NCBI RefSeq assembly: GCF_029892425.1
Contig: NZ_JARXWB010000033.1
Coordinates: 1-64,000, forward strand
Length of the DNA stretch: 64,000 nt
Source of the DNA: Bradyrhizobium sp. BR13661
GTDB taxonomy: Bacteria; Pseudomonadota; Alphaproteobacteria; Rhizobiales; Xanthobacteraceae
Direction: 5' to 3'
The notes under the pieces were generated by a model. That model saw only the letters and a list, made by a program, of their open reading frames with translations, ran no database searches and had not been told where the DNA came from. Shown piece by piece: positions 8,815 to 17,748 of the stretch; within the stretch, counting starts at the first letter, position 1; each line of letters opens with the position of its first letter. Made by a program: the position numbers and the translations under genes.

Positions 8815-9267
8815 ATGTCCGGGCTTGACGAACTCATCCCCAGTGCCACGCAGATCCGAAAAGAGGCAGCCCTCAAGGAGGCCGAGAAGGCGGAAGAGTA
8901 TGTCCGTCTCGCCGCGGCCGCGGAGGCCGAGAAGCGCGCGCTGATCGAGCGCCTGGGCAAGCCCTCCGGCAAGAGCGAGGAGGAGAAGATCAAGCTCGCG
9001 GCGAGCGTGATCCAGCGTGCCGTGCGAAACGGCCTGACCGAAGTGATGGTCTATCGCTTTCCCAACTCGCTCTGCACCGACAAGGGACGCGCCATCAACC
9101 AGATGGAAAAGGGCTGGGAGACCACGCTGACAGGCATCCCCAAGGAGATCTTCCAGCTTTGGGCGGACTACCTTCAGCCGCGAGGTTATCGCATCGCCTA
9201 CCAGATCATCGATTTCCCCGGTGGCATGCCCGGCGACATCGGTGTGACCATCTCCTGGGACGAGTGA
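8815..9267 (+). CDS. Conserved-looking protein of unknown function upstream of ppk2
   Basis: I do not recognise this 150-residue soluble protein. Residues 10-60 are Ala/Glu/Lys-rich and probably helical or coiled coil. The C-terminal half looks globular (RNGLTEVMVYRFPNSLC, LWADYLQPRGYRIAYQIIDFPGG). There is no signal peptide or TM segment. The start has AGAGGAG nine bases upstream. It is followed after 40 nt by ppk2 on the same strand, and both should be read from the promoter with the FixK-type box at 8735. That makes a link to polyphosphate or nucleotide metabolism under low oxygen plausible but unproven. Confidence 0.7.
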   Translation: MSGLDELIPSATQIRKEAALKEAEKAEEYVRLAAAAEAEKRALIERLGKPSGKSEEEKIKLAASVIQRAVRNGLTEVMVYRFPNSLCTDKGRAINQMEKGWETTLTGIPKEIFQLWADYLQPRGYRIAYQIIDFPGGMPGDIGVTISWDE

Positions 9268-9307
9268 AATTCGGACCGGGTGACAGCACAACAGCGAAAG
9301 GACAGGC

Positions 9308-10108
9308 ATGGCCAAGGACCCGCCCTCGGAGAAAATGAAGCGCAAGGCCTACGAAAAGGAGCTCGAAAAGCTCCAGGTCGAGCTGTGTCACCTCCAGGAA
9401 TGGGTCAAGGCCCAGAAGCTGAAGGTCATCATCATCTTCGAGGGCCGTGACGCCGCCGGCAAGGGCGGGACCATCAAGGCCTTGACCGAAAAGGTCAGCC
9501 CGCGCGTGTTCCGTGTGTGCGCCCTGCCCGCCCCCTCCGACCGGCAAAAATCCCAGCTGTTCATGCAGCGCTATATCGAGCAGTTCCCGGCATCCGGCGA
9601 GATCGTGATCTTCGACCGCAGCTGGTATAATCGCGCCGGCGTCGAATATGTCATGGGCTTCTGCTCGCGCGACGAGCACAAGCGCTTTCTCGAATTGTGC
9701 CCTCTGGTCGAGAAATTCGCCGTCGACGCCGGCATCATGCTGATCAAGCTTTGGCTCGAGGTCGGGATGGAGGAGCAGGAGCTTCGCTTCAAGGCGCGGA
9801 TCGAGGATCCGCTGCGGCAGTGGAAGCTGAGTCCGATGGATACGGAGTCATTCGGCCGCTGGTACGACTACTCCCGCGCGCGCGACATGATGTTCGAGGC
9901 AACCGACACCAAACATGCGCCGTGGCGACTGATCCGCTCCGACGACAAGCGGCGCGCACGCCTCAACGTCATCTCGCATATCCTGCAAAGGATTCCCTAC
10001 AAGAAGATCAAGCGCGAGAAGGTCAAGCTGCCGCCGCGGTCGCACAAGGGACGCTACAACGACCAAGCCAGCCTGCGCGGACGGAACTTCGTCGAAGAGC
10101 GATATTGA
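9308..10108 (+). CDS. ppk2: Polyphosphate kinase 2 (PPK2)
   Basis: The 266-residue protein is a PPK2-family enzyme, which transfers phosphate between polyphosphate and nucleotides, typically forming NTPs from polyP. The Walker A motif GRDAAGKGG is at residues 46-54. The lid/Walker B region FDRSWYNR is at 102-109, and the family segments LPAPSDRQKSQLFMQRY and WKLSPMDTESFGRWYDYSRARD follow. The length is normal for single-domain PPK2. It is preceded by AAAGGACAG. Its position behind a FixK-type box suggests it supplies nucleoside triphosphates from polyP when respiration is limited. The preferred substrate (ADP or GDP) cannot be told from sequence alone. Confidence 0.93.
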   Translation: MAKDPPSEKMKRKAYEKELEKLQVELCHLQEWVKAQKLKVIIIFEGRDAAGKGGTIKALTEKVSPRVFRVCALPAPSDRQKSQLFMQRYIEQFPASGEIVIFDRSWYNRAGVEYVMGFCSRDEHKRFLELCPLVEKFAVDAGIMLIKLWLEVGMEEQELRFKARIEDPLRQWKLSPMDTESFGRWYDYSRARDMMFEATDTKHAPWRLIRSDDKRRARLNVISHILQRIPYKKIKREKVKLPPRSHKGRYNDQASLRGRNFVEERY

Positions 10109-10130
10109 CGCGCACGATCCTCATATGAAA

Positions 10131-10154
10131 ACGGGCTGCAGTGATGCAGCCCGT
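10131..10154. terminator. Hairpin terminator between convergent genes
   Basis: A 10-bp stem (ACGGGCTGCA / TGCAGCCCGT) closes on a GTGA tetraloop. On the minus strand it is followed by TTTTCAT, so it is best as a terminator for the minus-strand operon ending at 10173. It may also stop ppk2 transcription from the other side. Confidence 0.7.
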
Positions 10155-10172
10155 TGTCAGCCTCATCCCGGC

Positions 10173-10607
10173 CTATTTCAGCTTGATCGTCACTCCGCCG
10201 ACCGCAGCCGACACTTCCGCACCGACCTTCGGTCCGGTGAGCTGAAGGATCACACCATTGCCGTTCTGGAGCTGCACGGCGCCGGCGCCGGCAGCAACCG
10301 CACCGCCGGCTCCACCAGCGGCGTAGGATCCCTCGATCGAGGCCGGTCCCTTCATATTGTAGGCATGACCAACGAATTTGGTCGTCGAGGCGCCGATCGT
10401 GAAGCCGACGCTCATTCCTGATACCGTGAACGGATATTTGTGCCCCCGGTAGACCAGCACACCCTCCCCGCCGCCGACGCCGACGATGAAGCCGCCCTTG
10501 GTAAAGACGACGGCGACCTGTCCGGTGTCGGCACGCGAAGGCGTGCTGACACCGGCAACGATCGCAAGCGAAGCGACCAGGGCAGCTCCGACAGTCAATT
10601 TTCTCAT
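10173..10607 (-). CDS. Small exported glycine-rich protein, paralogue of the gene at 1754
   Basis: The 144-residue product has a signal peptide ending near STPSRAD. Its mature domain is glycine-rich (FIVGVGGGEGVLVYRGHKYPF, SGMSVGFTIGAS, GVILQLTGPKVGAE). It aligns by eye over its length with the exported protein at 1754-2212. It lies 18 nt after the exchanger gene and is the third gene of the decarboxylase operon. No enzymatic motif is visible. A periplasmic or envelope role is likely, and the function is unknown. Confidence 0.72.
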   Translation of the reverse strand: MRKLTVGAALVASLAIVAGVSTPSRADTGQVAVVFTKGGFIVGVGGGEGVLVYRGHKYPFTVSGMSVGFTIGASTTKFVGHAYNMKGPASIEGSYAAGGAGGAVAAGAGAVQLQNGNGVILQLTGPKVGAEVSAAVGGVTIKLK

Positions 10608-10625
10608 AGCGTTCTTCCCCTCTGT

Positions 10626-12326
10626 TTACTGCGCCAGCAGCATTGCGAAGTAGCCGAAGATCGTGAGCAGGATGCCCGAGACGGCATAGCCGACCGGGAA
10701 TCCGATCCAGGGCACGGAACTCTGGATCTCGACCGCCGCCTCACGGCACGGGCCGGAATGCGACCGTGCGCCGGCGACGCCACCCATCAGCACCGCCGGG
10801 TTGATCTTGAAGACGTGGAAGCCGATCGCCCAGACGATGAACGGCGGAATCGTGCAGGCAATGAAGCCCACGATGAAGATCTTCAGGGCAAGCGCACCCG
10901 TGAGCTGCGACAGCAGGCCCGCGCCCGCATTGACGCCGACGATGGCGACGAACACGACGAGGCCGAGATCCTCGAGCACGTTACGGGCCGCGTTCGGCGT
11001 GTTGCCGAAGAACCGCAGCCGCGACACGATCGAGGACACGATCACGCCTGACAACAGCAGACCACCGGCGTTGCCAAGGCCCACCCTGGCACCGAAGGCC
11101 GGGAAGTCGACCATGCCGATCAGGAAGCCGAGGATCATGCCGACCGCCAGCGTCAGCAGGTCGGTCGATGTGTTGGTCCGCGCGATGCGGCCCCACATCT
11201 CGCCGAGCTCGTTGACCGCGCCCTTGAGGCCGACCACCGAGACGATGTCCATCCGTTCCAGCTTGGTCTTGAGACCTGCCGGAATCTGCACGCCGCCGCG
11301 CTCGACCTTGGTCACCTGCAACTGGCCGGCGATTGCGGTATCGCGGAAAGATTCGAACGTACGCCCGACCATCTCCTTGTTGGTGATGAGGATGTCCGCC
11401 TGATCCATGGGAATGCCGAGTGTCTTGGCGTCCGCGACCTCCGGGCCGATCAGGCCCATCTTGTCGGTAAGACTCTCCGTCGAGCCGCCCAGCGCAACGA
11501 CGTCGCCCTTTTGCAGCACGAAGTCCGGATCGGCGCCCTGCGGCTCGCCGTTGCGTCCGACGTTGACGATCCGGTATTCCGGATGCATCGTCCGAAACTT
11601 GGCGATGCTGAGCCCGGCGGTTGCTGGATTCTCCAGCCGATAGGCACGCAGGCCGAACTGGCGATAGCCTGTCAGGCCGCCGCCCTCGAGATCCTTGACG
11701 CCGTATTCCTGCTCATACTGCTTCGCGGCGGCCTTGGCGTCGACGCCCCACCAGCGCGGCAGATATTTGCAGATCAGAATGATGCCGACGGTGCCCCAGA
11801 TGTAGGTGATGCCGTAGGACAGCGCGATCATGCCGGAGGCCTGCTCGGGCTTCATTCCTTCAGGCAGCTTGACGACACCAGAGGTGATCGCCTGCTCGGC
11901 TGAACCGATCGCCGCAGACATGGTCTGCGAGCCCGCGAGCATACCGCCGGCAGCACCCACCGGCAGATCGAAGATTTTCGCGCCAAAGACGACGAGCGCG
12001 AGGCCAATGACGCTGGACACGACGGCCAGGACGAGGAATTTGACGCCGTCGCCCTTCAGACTGTTGATGAAGGAGGGACCGACGCGCAGACCCACGCCGT
12101 ACATGAAGAGATAGTAGAACAGGCTCTTGGCGAAATTGTTGAGCTCGAGTTTAACCCCGTAGCTCGACGCCCAGACCGAAACGCCCGCGCCGACCACGAT
12201 GGCGCCGGCAACCATGCCGAGGCCATAACCCTTGATGCTGGCCCGGCCGATATAGACGGCGAGGCCTACGACGAAGAACAGCAGCAGATACGGATTCTGC
12301 TGCAGGAACGTGAAAAACCCCTGCAT
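10626..12326 (-). CDS. AAE-family transporter (aspartate:alanine exchanger family, AspT/YidE-like)
   Basis: The 566-residue membrane protein has the AAE layout: N-terminal TM bundle, central hydrophilic region with two TrkA_C-like domains (VLQKGDVVALGG; LERMDIVSVVG, about residues 210-375), and C-terminal TM bundle. The family motif region VAGARSHSG is present. AspT exchanges an amino acid for its decarboxylation product, which can generate proton motive force. The start at 12326 has GGAGGG six bases upstream, and the gene follows the decarboxylase by 17 nt. Coupling to that enzyme is the natural reading, but the substrate pair is unknown. Confidence 0.88.
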   Translation of the reverse strand: MQGFFTFLQQNPYLLLFFVVGLAVYIGRASIKGYGLGMVAGAIVVGAGVSVWASSYGVKLELNNFAKSLFYYLFMYGVGLRVGPSFINSLKGDGVKFLVLAVVSSVIGLALVVFGAKIFDLPVGAAGGMLAGSQTMSAAIGSAEQAITSGVVKLPEGMKPEQASGMIALSYGITYIWGTVGIILICKYLPRWWGVDAKAAAKQYEQEYGVKDLEGGGLTGYRQFGLRAYRLENPATAGLSIAKFRTMHPEYRIVNVGRNGEPQGADPDFVLQKGDVVALGGSTESLTDKMGLIGPEVADAKTLGIPMDQADILITNKEMVGRTFESFRDTAIAGQLQVTKVERGGVQIPAGLKTKLERMDIVSVVGLKGAVNELGEMWGRIARTNTSTDLLTLAVGMILGFLIGMVDFPAFGARVGLGNAGGLLLSGVIVSSIVSRLRFFGNTPNAARNVLEDLGLVVFVAIVGVNAGAGLLSQLTGALALKIFIVGFIACTIPPFIVWAIGFHVFKINPAVLMGGVAGARSHSGPCREAAVEIQSSVPWIGFPVGYAVSGILLTIFGYFAMLLAQ

Positions 12327-12343
12327 GGTGGTCCCTCCAAAAC

Positions 12344-15097
12344 TTATGACGCAGCCTTGAGCTTCGGCGATGCGCCGGGCTTCGGACGGCCAATCTTGGC
12401 CAGGGCCTCGGTGCGCACCAGCTTCAGCCCCTCCTTGGCGTCGTAGCCATGGATCTCCTTCACATCGAGCTTGCGCATGAAGTCGATGGTTTCCTGCGTG
12501 ATGACCTGGCCGGGCACCATGATCGGGAAGCCCGGCGGATAGGGGATCACGAAATTCGCCGAGACCAGCTCGGGGCCTGCCTTCAGCCGACGATCGATTT
12601 CGGGATCGTTGAGGCGGAGGTGCTCGCATCCTGCGACGTCATAAGCGGCATAGAAACCGCCGCGGATATCGCCCTCGTTGGTCTTGGCGCCGGAATCGCC
12701 GCGGAAGCTCGGGTGGAAGTGCGAGAAGTTCGGCAGATCAGGCACGTCCTTCATCAGGCTCTTGACGCGTGCCTCGAACGTCTTGCGCGCATTTTCGCCG
12801 CCTTGCGCCAGCCCGCGATCGACCTCTCCCGCGATCTCGGCGAGCACGCGGATGAGATGCGCGACGTCGCTGCGGGTGTTGTTGATGTTGGACTGGACCA
12901 GGACCGAGTTACGCGACGTCTTGTTGACCTGGATGTTGTACTCGTTGGCCAGAATGCCCTTGAACTGGGTGCCGTCAAAGCCGGCCGTGCCGCACACCAG
13001 TGTCATGCGGGTCGGATCGAGGCAGAACTCGTCTTCGTCCAGGCTCTTCAGCGTATTCGCCCAGTTTACGCCGGCCGACAGATAGTCGGTGAAGCCGCTC
13101 TGGCGATATTGCGCGGGCACCATGGCGTCGGCGCCAAGGACGCGGAAATATTTGGAGAGCAGCGGATTGTTGTTCACCGCCTGACGGATCGCGAACGCGA
13201 TCTCGATCGCATTGGCGACGAGACCATAGCCCTCCAGCTCCATCTGCCGCCGCGAGATATCGAGGCTGGCAATGAGCTGCTGGTTCGGACTGGTGGAGGC
13301 GTGCGTGAACACGGCTTCCTTGAACTGCTGCTCGACCGTGTGGAATTCGACGTCCTTGACCGACAGCATCGAGCCCTGCCGGATCGCCGACATCGACTTG
13401 TGCGTCGAGTTGGTCTGGTAGACGCGGAGACGAATCTGCCTGGGATCGGGAATCAACCTCGTGCTGAGCAACACCTCGTCAGTCGGGTTCTTGCCAAGCT
13501 GCGCCTGTTGCTTCTCGTAAGTCTCGACCGACTTCGGATCCTGCATCCAGGCCTCGATCTCGTTGGCTGCGCCGAGGCCCGTGCGACGGCGCAGGAACGG
13601 CGAGAAGCGCGCAAAGCCGAACCAGGCCTCGTCCCACAGGAAGATCAGGTCCGGCTTGATGGCGAGACATTCCTCCATCACCCGGCGGGTGTTGTAGATG
13701 TGGCCGTCGAAGGTGCAGTTGGTCAGGTCCAGCAGCTTGACGCGGTCGAGCCGGCCTTCGGCCCTGGCGTTGAGCAGCGCCTGCTTGATGGTCTTCAGCG
13801 GCACCGCGCCGTACATCGAATATTCCGTCATCGGGAAGGCTTCGACATAGAGTGGCTGCGCGCCTGCGAGCACCATGCCGTAATGATGCGACTTGTGGCA
13901 GTTGCGATCGACGATCGCGATGTCGCCCGGTGCCAGCAGCGCCTGCACCGCCATCTTGTTCGAAGTCGACGTGCCGTTGGTGACGAAGAATACGCGGTCA
14001 GCGCCGAGCGCCCTCGCCGCCTTCTCCTGCGCCTTCTTGATGTTGCCGGTCGGCTCCAGCATGCTGTCGAGACCGCCGGTGGTGGCGCTGCTTTCGGCCA
14101 GGAACAGGTTCGGGCCGTAGAACTCGCCCATGTCGCGGATCCAGTCGGACTTGAAGATCGACTTGCCGCGGGCGATCGGCAGCGCGTGGAACGTGCCGAT
14201 CGGACGTTGCGCGTATTTCTTGAGATTGTCGAAGAACGGCGTGTCGTAGCGATCCTGGATACCCTCGAGGATCGACAGATGCAGCTCCAGAAGCTCTTCC
14301 ACCGAATAGAAAATGCGTCGAACGACATTGGCCTCGGGATTGCCGGCGAGTTCTTCGACGTCGCGGTTCGAGATCATGTAGAGGTCGAGCTCGGGCCTGA
14401 CGCGCTTGATGATCTGGGCGAGGCGCAGCGCGGAGGCATCGGATTCGTCCTTGAGGCTGGCCGCGGCCGCCAGCGAGCGGAGCACCGGCGCATCGTGCCG
14501 CGAGCGGAGGCCAAAGCCTTCGTTGATGATCACAGCCCCGAGGTTGGGATTGAGCATGGTCGCGCAGAAGGCATCTTCGAGACTGCCGACGATGACGGGC
14601 TCATAGATGAATCCATCTTCCGGACGGCGCAGCTTGCGCCATTCGGCCGCGAGCGTCGGCCATTGGCTGGATGACACGCCGGTGACAATCAAGGTCTCGA
14701 AGTAGGGCCGACGAGCCGCGTGCGCCCCGAACGTGGGCGACACAAGTTCGGGCGCATCGCCATTGCCGTCGTCCCTCGCACTCCAGTCGCCGGCGTGCTG
14801 GCGGAACGATCGCGTGGCCAACGCCTGCGTGATCCTGCTCGCAAGCGACAGCGACGCGGACGCATCGCCTGACGAGGCTGCCTCGCGCAGGGCCGCCATC
14901 AATTGCAGGCCGGGATAACCGTGAAATTCCTCTGTCACCGACAGGCTGGCCAACGCCGCGTCGTAGGCTGCACGATCGCCGCCGCGCGCCCAAACCTTTG
15001 CGGTCTCGACCAGGTCACGCCAGTCGTCCGCCCGCGCCCCGGGGCCGGAAAAGAACTGATCGATGCGCTTCTGCGCGGCCTTGGTGTCCTTGGACAT
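12344..15097 (-). CDS. Orn/Lys/Arg-type PLP decarboxylase with long N-terminal extension
   Basis: The 917-residue protein belongs to the fold-I Orn/Lys/Arg decarboxylase family. The PLP lysine is K567 in NSTHKSMSAIRQGS. D489 in LWDEAW and H401 in NCHKSHHYG match conserved cofactor contacts. The usual CheY-like wing domain appears at about 130-250. Residues 1-130 are an additional helical region, making the protein about 170 residues longer than E. coli AdiA or CadA. The start at 15097 is chosen for GGGAGAG six bases upstream. It is the first gene of an operon with an AAE exchanger and an exported protein, behind the FixK-type box at 15164. The amino-acid substrate is unresolved. Confidence 0.9.
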   Translation of the reverse strand: MSKDTKAAQKRIDQFFSGPGARADDWRDLVETAKVWARGGDRAAYDAALASLSVTEEFHGYPGLQLMAALREAASSGDASASLSLASRITQALATRSFRQHAGDWSARDDGNGDAPELVSPTFGAHAARRPYFETLIVTGVSSSQWPTLAAEWRKLRRPEDGFIYEPVIVGSLEDAFCATMLNPNLGAVIINEGFGLRSRHDAPVLRSLAAAASLKDESDASALRLAQIIKRVRPELDLYMISNRDVEELAGNPEANVVRRIFYSVEELLELHLSILEGIQDRYDTPFFDNLKKYAQRPIGTFHALPIARGKSIFKSDWIRDMGEFYGPNLFLAESSATTGGLDSMLEPTGNIKKAQEKAARALGADRVFFVTNGTSTSNKMAVQALLAPGDIAIVDRNCHKSHHYGMVLAGAQPLYVEAFPMTEYSMYGAVPLKTIKQALLNARAEGRLDRVKLLDLTNCTFDGHIYNTRRVMEECLAIKPDLIFLWDEAWFGFARFSPFLRRRTGLGAANEIEAWMQDPKSVETYEKQQAQLGKNPTDEVLLSTRLIPDPRQIRLRVYQTNSTHKSMSAIRQGSMLSVKDVEFHTVEQQFKEAVFTHASTSPNQQLIASLDISRRQMELEGYGLVANAIEIAFAIRQAVNNNPLLSKYFRVLGADAMVPAQYRQSGFTDYLSAGVNWANTLKSLDEDEFCLDPTRMTLVCGTAGFDGTQFKGILANEYNIQVNKTSRNSVLVQSNINNTRSDVAHLIRVLAEIAGEVDRGLAQGGENARKTFEARVKSLMKDVPDLPNFSHFHPSFRGDSGAKTNEGDIRGGFYAAYDVAGCEHLRLNDPEIDRRLKAGPELVSANFVIPYPPGFPIMVPGQVITQETIDFMRKLDVKEIHGYDAKEGLKLVRTEALAKIGRPKPGASPKLKAAS

Positions 15098-15163
15098 GTG
15101 TCTCTCCCGATCCTTTGGGGCGAAAGGTGATGCGGGATCGTGCTTTCGGCGCGGGTCTCTCCA

Positions 15164-15177
15164 TTGATCCAAGTCAA
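15164..15177. promoter_or_regulatory. FixK/FNR-type box upstream of the decarboxylase operon
   Basis: TTGATCCAAGTCAA fits TTGA-N6-TCAA. It ends 66 bases before the decarboxylase start at 15097 and lies beyond the 3' end of the SulP gene (15236). Confidence 0.75.
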
Positions 15178-15235
15178 CGGTCGCGTGCATTCCAGGGAAG
15201 CGAAAGCGGTGTTATTCGCAACGCAACACGCCGCG

Positions 15236-16936
15236 TCAGGCCGGACGCTGTTTCTGATCGCCCTTGTCGCCGAGAACGCTATCGAGCGAGCGCAGCCACT
15301 GGCCGCTGTCAGTCTTCTCGCCCAGCCCTTCGGCGCGCAGGAGGTCACGCAGTTGTGCGTGTGCGCCGACGATGCAGAGGGTCACCCGACGTGACGCGAG
15401 CTCGTCATGGAGATCGTGCAGCATGCGCGCGCCCGCCAGATCGATATAGGGCGACGCCGAAAGGTCGCAGGCAACCAGACGGATTCCCGGCGCGTTCTTG
15501 AGCGCGGTCAGGACGGTTTCCAAAATCGTCTCCGCGTTGATGTAGAGCAGCGATGCCTCGGGGCGGAATGCGATGATTCCAACCAACGGCTCGACATCCG
15601 CGTGCCGCGCGCTGTCCGAATAGCGGCCGCTACCGGGCAAGCGGCCGAGGAACGCGACATTCGGCCGCGACGCCCGCGCCAGCAGCAGGAAGATCGAGGC
15701 GATCGACGCCAGCAGCACGCCTTGCAGGATGCCAAGCAGCAGCACCGAGATCAGGGCAATCGACGCCGCGTAAAAATCGATCCGGCTGACCTGCCACATT
15801 CGCAACAACGCACGAATATCGACCAGCTTGTAAACGGCAGCGAAGACGATGGCCGCGAGCACCGCCTTGGGCAGATTGGTGAGCAGCCCGGTGAAGAACA
15901 GCAGGCACAGCCCCAGCGTCACCGAACAGATGACCAGAGCCAGAGGTGTTCGTGCACCGGCACTGTCGTTGACGGCCGACTGCGATAGCCCGCCGGCGAC
16001 CGGATAGCCGTGGCCGAAAGCAGCCGCGAGGTTCGCAGCGCCCAGCCCCAAAAATTCCTGGCGGACATCGAGCGGATAGCCGTGCTTGGCGGCAAAGCTC
16101 CGCGCTGCCGAAACGCCTTCAATGTAGGCCAGCAGCACGCAGCCGGCGGCAAGCGGAAACAAATCGTCGAACTCGAGCAGGCCGAAGGTCGGCATGCCCA
16201 GCGCCGGCAGCCCTTCCGGGATCTTTCCGGTGACGGGCACACCGAAGCCCGGAAGGTTGAACACGGTCGCCACGGCAATCGCCAGCGCCACGATGGTGAT
16301 GCCGACCGGTTTGCCCGGCAGCAGCCGTTCGCCAAGCAACAGCAACACGATCGCGACCGCGCCGATCGCCAGCACGAGCGGATCGAGATGACCGAGCTGC
16401 CCGACCAGCCTGAAAGCGCGATCGAAGAAATTGTGGCCGCCACCGGCGACGCCGAACAGGCTCGGCAACTGGCTCATGATAATCGTCAGCCCCGCCCCGG
16501 CCTTGAAGCCGACCAGAATACTATCGCTGACGAGGCGGACGAGCACGCTGAGCTTGAACAGCCAGGCGGCGAAGCACAACACGGCCACGCCGAACGCCGC
16601 GAGGCTTGCAATTTGCGCGTACTTCACGGCGTCGCCACCGGCGAGCGCGCCGACGGTTGCGGCGATCATCAGCGAGATCGCCGAAGTCGGCCCGATCGCG
16701 AGCTGCCGCGATGCCCCGAGCAACGCATAGCCGATGCCGCCGAGCATATAGCCATAGACACCGATCTGCGGCTGCAGGCCGGCGAGCGCGGCATAGGCAA
16801 GTGAGACCGGGATGGCGTAAGCGGCGAGCGTGACGCCGGCGACGGCGTCGGATGGCAGCCATTCGCGACGATAGGCCGCGAGCCAGTCGGCCGGCGGAAA
16901 GAAGCGCATCCAGTTCGCTTCGGGCGGTGTACTCAC
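15236..16936 (-). CDS. SulP-family anion transporter with C-terminal STAS domain
   Basis: The 566-residue protein has a multi-pass transporter domain (AYAIPVSLAYAALAGLQPQIGVYGYM near residues 36-62, followed by further TM helices). A STAS domain follows at about 450-545 (ACDLSASPYIDLAGARMLHDLHDEL). SulP proteins move sulfate, bicarbonate, dicarboxylates or other anions. The ion is not predictable here. The start overlaps the DUF1275 gene by four bases, so the pair forms an operon fed by the divergent FixK-type box at 17680. Its grouping with amino-acid exchangers suggests a role in pH or anion homeostasis, by inference. Confidence 0.9.
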   Translation of the reverse strand: MSTPPEANWMRFFPPADWLAAYRREWLPSDAVAGVTLAAYAIPVSLAYAALAGLQPQIGVYGYMLGGIGYALLGASRQLAIGPTSAISLMIAATVGALAGGDAVKYAQIASLAAFGVAVLCFAAWLFKLSVLVRLVSDSILVGFKAGAGLTIIMSQLPSLFGVAGGGHNFFDRAFRLVGQLGHLDPLVLAIGAVAIVLLLLGERLLPGKPVGITIVALAIAVATVFNLPGFGVPVTGKIPEGLPALGMPTFGLLEFDDLFPLAAGCVLLAYIEGVSAARSFAAKHGYPLDVRQEFLGLGAANLAAAFGHGYPVAGGLSQSAVNDSAGARTPLALVICSVTLGLCLLFFTGLLTNLPKAVLAAIVFAAVYKLVDIRALLRMWQVSRIDFYAASIALISVLLLGILQGVLLASIASIFLLLARASRPNVAFLGRLPGSGRYSDSARHADVEPLVGIIAFRPEASLLYINAETILETVLTALKNAPGIRLVACDLSASPYIDLAGARMLHDLHDELASRRVTLCIVGAHAQLRDLLRAEGLGEKTDSGQWLRSLDSVLGDKGDQKQRPA

Positions 16937-17613
16937 GTCACGACCTCACGGGGTGTCGCTTCGCAGCGCAACAAGACAATCAGGAGAACACTCACTGGAA
17001 TCCCCAGCGCAAGGTTGGGAATGGCTTGGGTGGCGAAGGCACCGGCTGCCGCGCCGCAGCCAAACACCGCACACAGCGCGAAGAAGATGGCCGACTTGCG
17101 CAAGGTCCCGATGGGTGCGCCTCCGTAGATAACCGCGAAGACGTTCTCGACCATCTGACGCATGTTACCGGTAATCATCACCGTGCTGCACACGGTACCC
17201 TCCACCTTGATGAAGACCGCCGCCTGTATTGCCGCAACCATGGAAATACCGAGCGTCCCGGCGATATCCGGCAGCCTGTTGTGCAGGATACCGATCACAG
17301 TCAGGAAAATGATCTCGACGAGGATGCTGAGCGCGCCGGCTCGTTCGCCAGAGATGCGGCGCAGCCAGGCGGCAATCACGATGCCGACGGTGAAGGCCAG
17401 GATCGGCGGCACGAAATGAATTGCCTTCGCCCAGTCTCCGGCCATCGCATTCACCCAGAGGAAGATCACATTGGCGGTCTGCGCGTTCGCCAGCACCCCG
17501 TGATTGATCCAGGTATAGGCGTCGATATAGCCGCCGGCGAAAGCCAGCAGCAGAACGATTTCGATGGTTTCATCGCGGCGGATCGCGCTCGCGGCAACTT
17601 CCATTGTACTCAT
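16933..17613 (-). CDS. DUF1275 (YoaK-like) membrane protein
   Basis: The 226-residue protein is of the DUF1275 family. It has about six hydrophobic segments, the signature GGYIDAYTWINHG followed by NAQTANVIFL near residues 27-52, and TVMITGNMRQM in the middle. The family's biochemical role is unknown. It is the first gene of a two-gene unit with SulP (ATGA overlap) and is divergent from the AAE exchanger at 17749, sharing the FixK-type box between them. Confidence 0.85.
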   Translation of the reverse strand: MSTMEVAASAIRRDETIEIVLLLAFAGGYIDAYTWINHGVLANAQTANVIFLWVNAMAGDWAKAIHFVPPILAFTVGIVIAAWLRRISGERAGALSILVEIIFLTVIGILHNRLPDIAGTLGISMVAAIQAAVFIKVEGTVCSTVMITGNMRQMVENVFAVIYGGAPIGTLRKSAIFFALCAVFGCGAAAGAFATQAIPNLALGIPVSVLLIVLLRCEATPREVVT

Positions 17614-17679
17614 GTCGGCAATGAAGACTGTGGCAGATAATGCATGACCTCATTGGCGGTGCGTTGACGCCGGCAATGC

Positions 17680-17693
17680 TTGATCTGGATCAA
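17680..17693. promoter_or_regulatory. FixK/FNR-type box, divergent
   Basis: TTGATCTGGATCAA is a near-perfect FixK box. It ends 55 bases before the exchanger start at 17749 and 66 bases from the DUF1275 start at 17613, so one site can serve both directions. Confidence 0.82.
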
Positions 17694-17748
17694 GAAATCT
17701 TTTCCGGCCGGAACTCAAATCAACGCAAAGCGCCGGGGGATTGCGACC

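Noticed and set aside
12449..14674. A long plus-strand open frame (about 740 codons) opposite the decarboxylase gene
   Set aside because: It is an antisense shadow typical of high-GC DNA: no recognisable domain, Arg/Asp/His-rich composition, and the minus-strand frame encodes a clear PLP enzyme.
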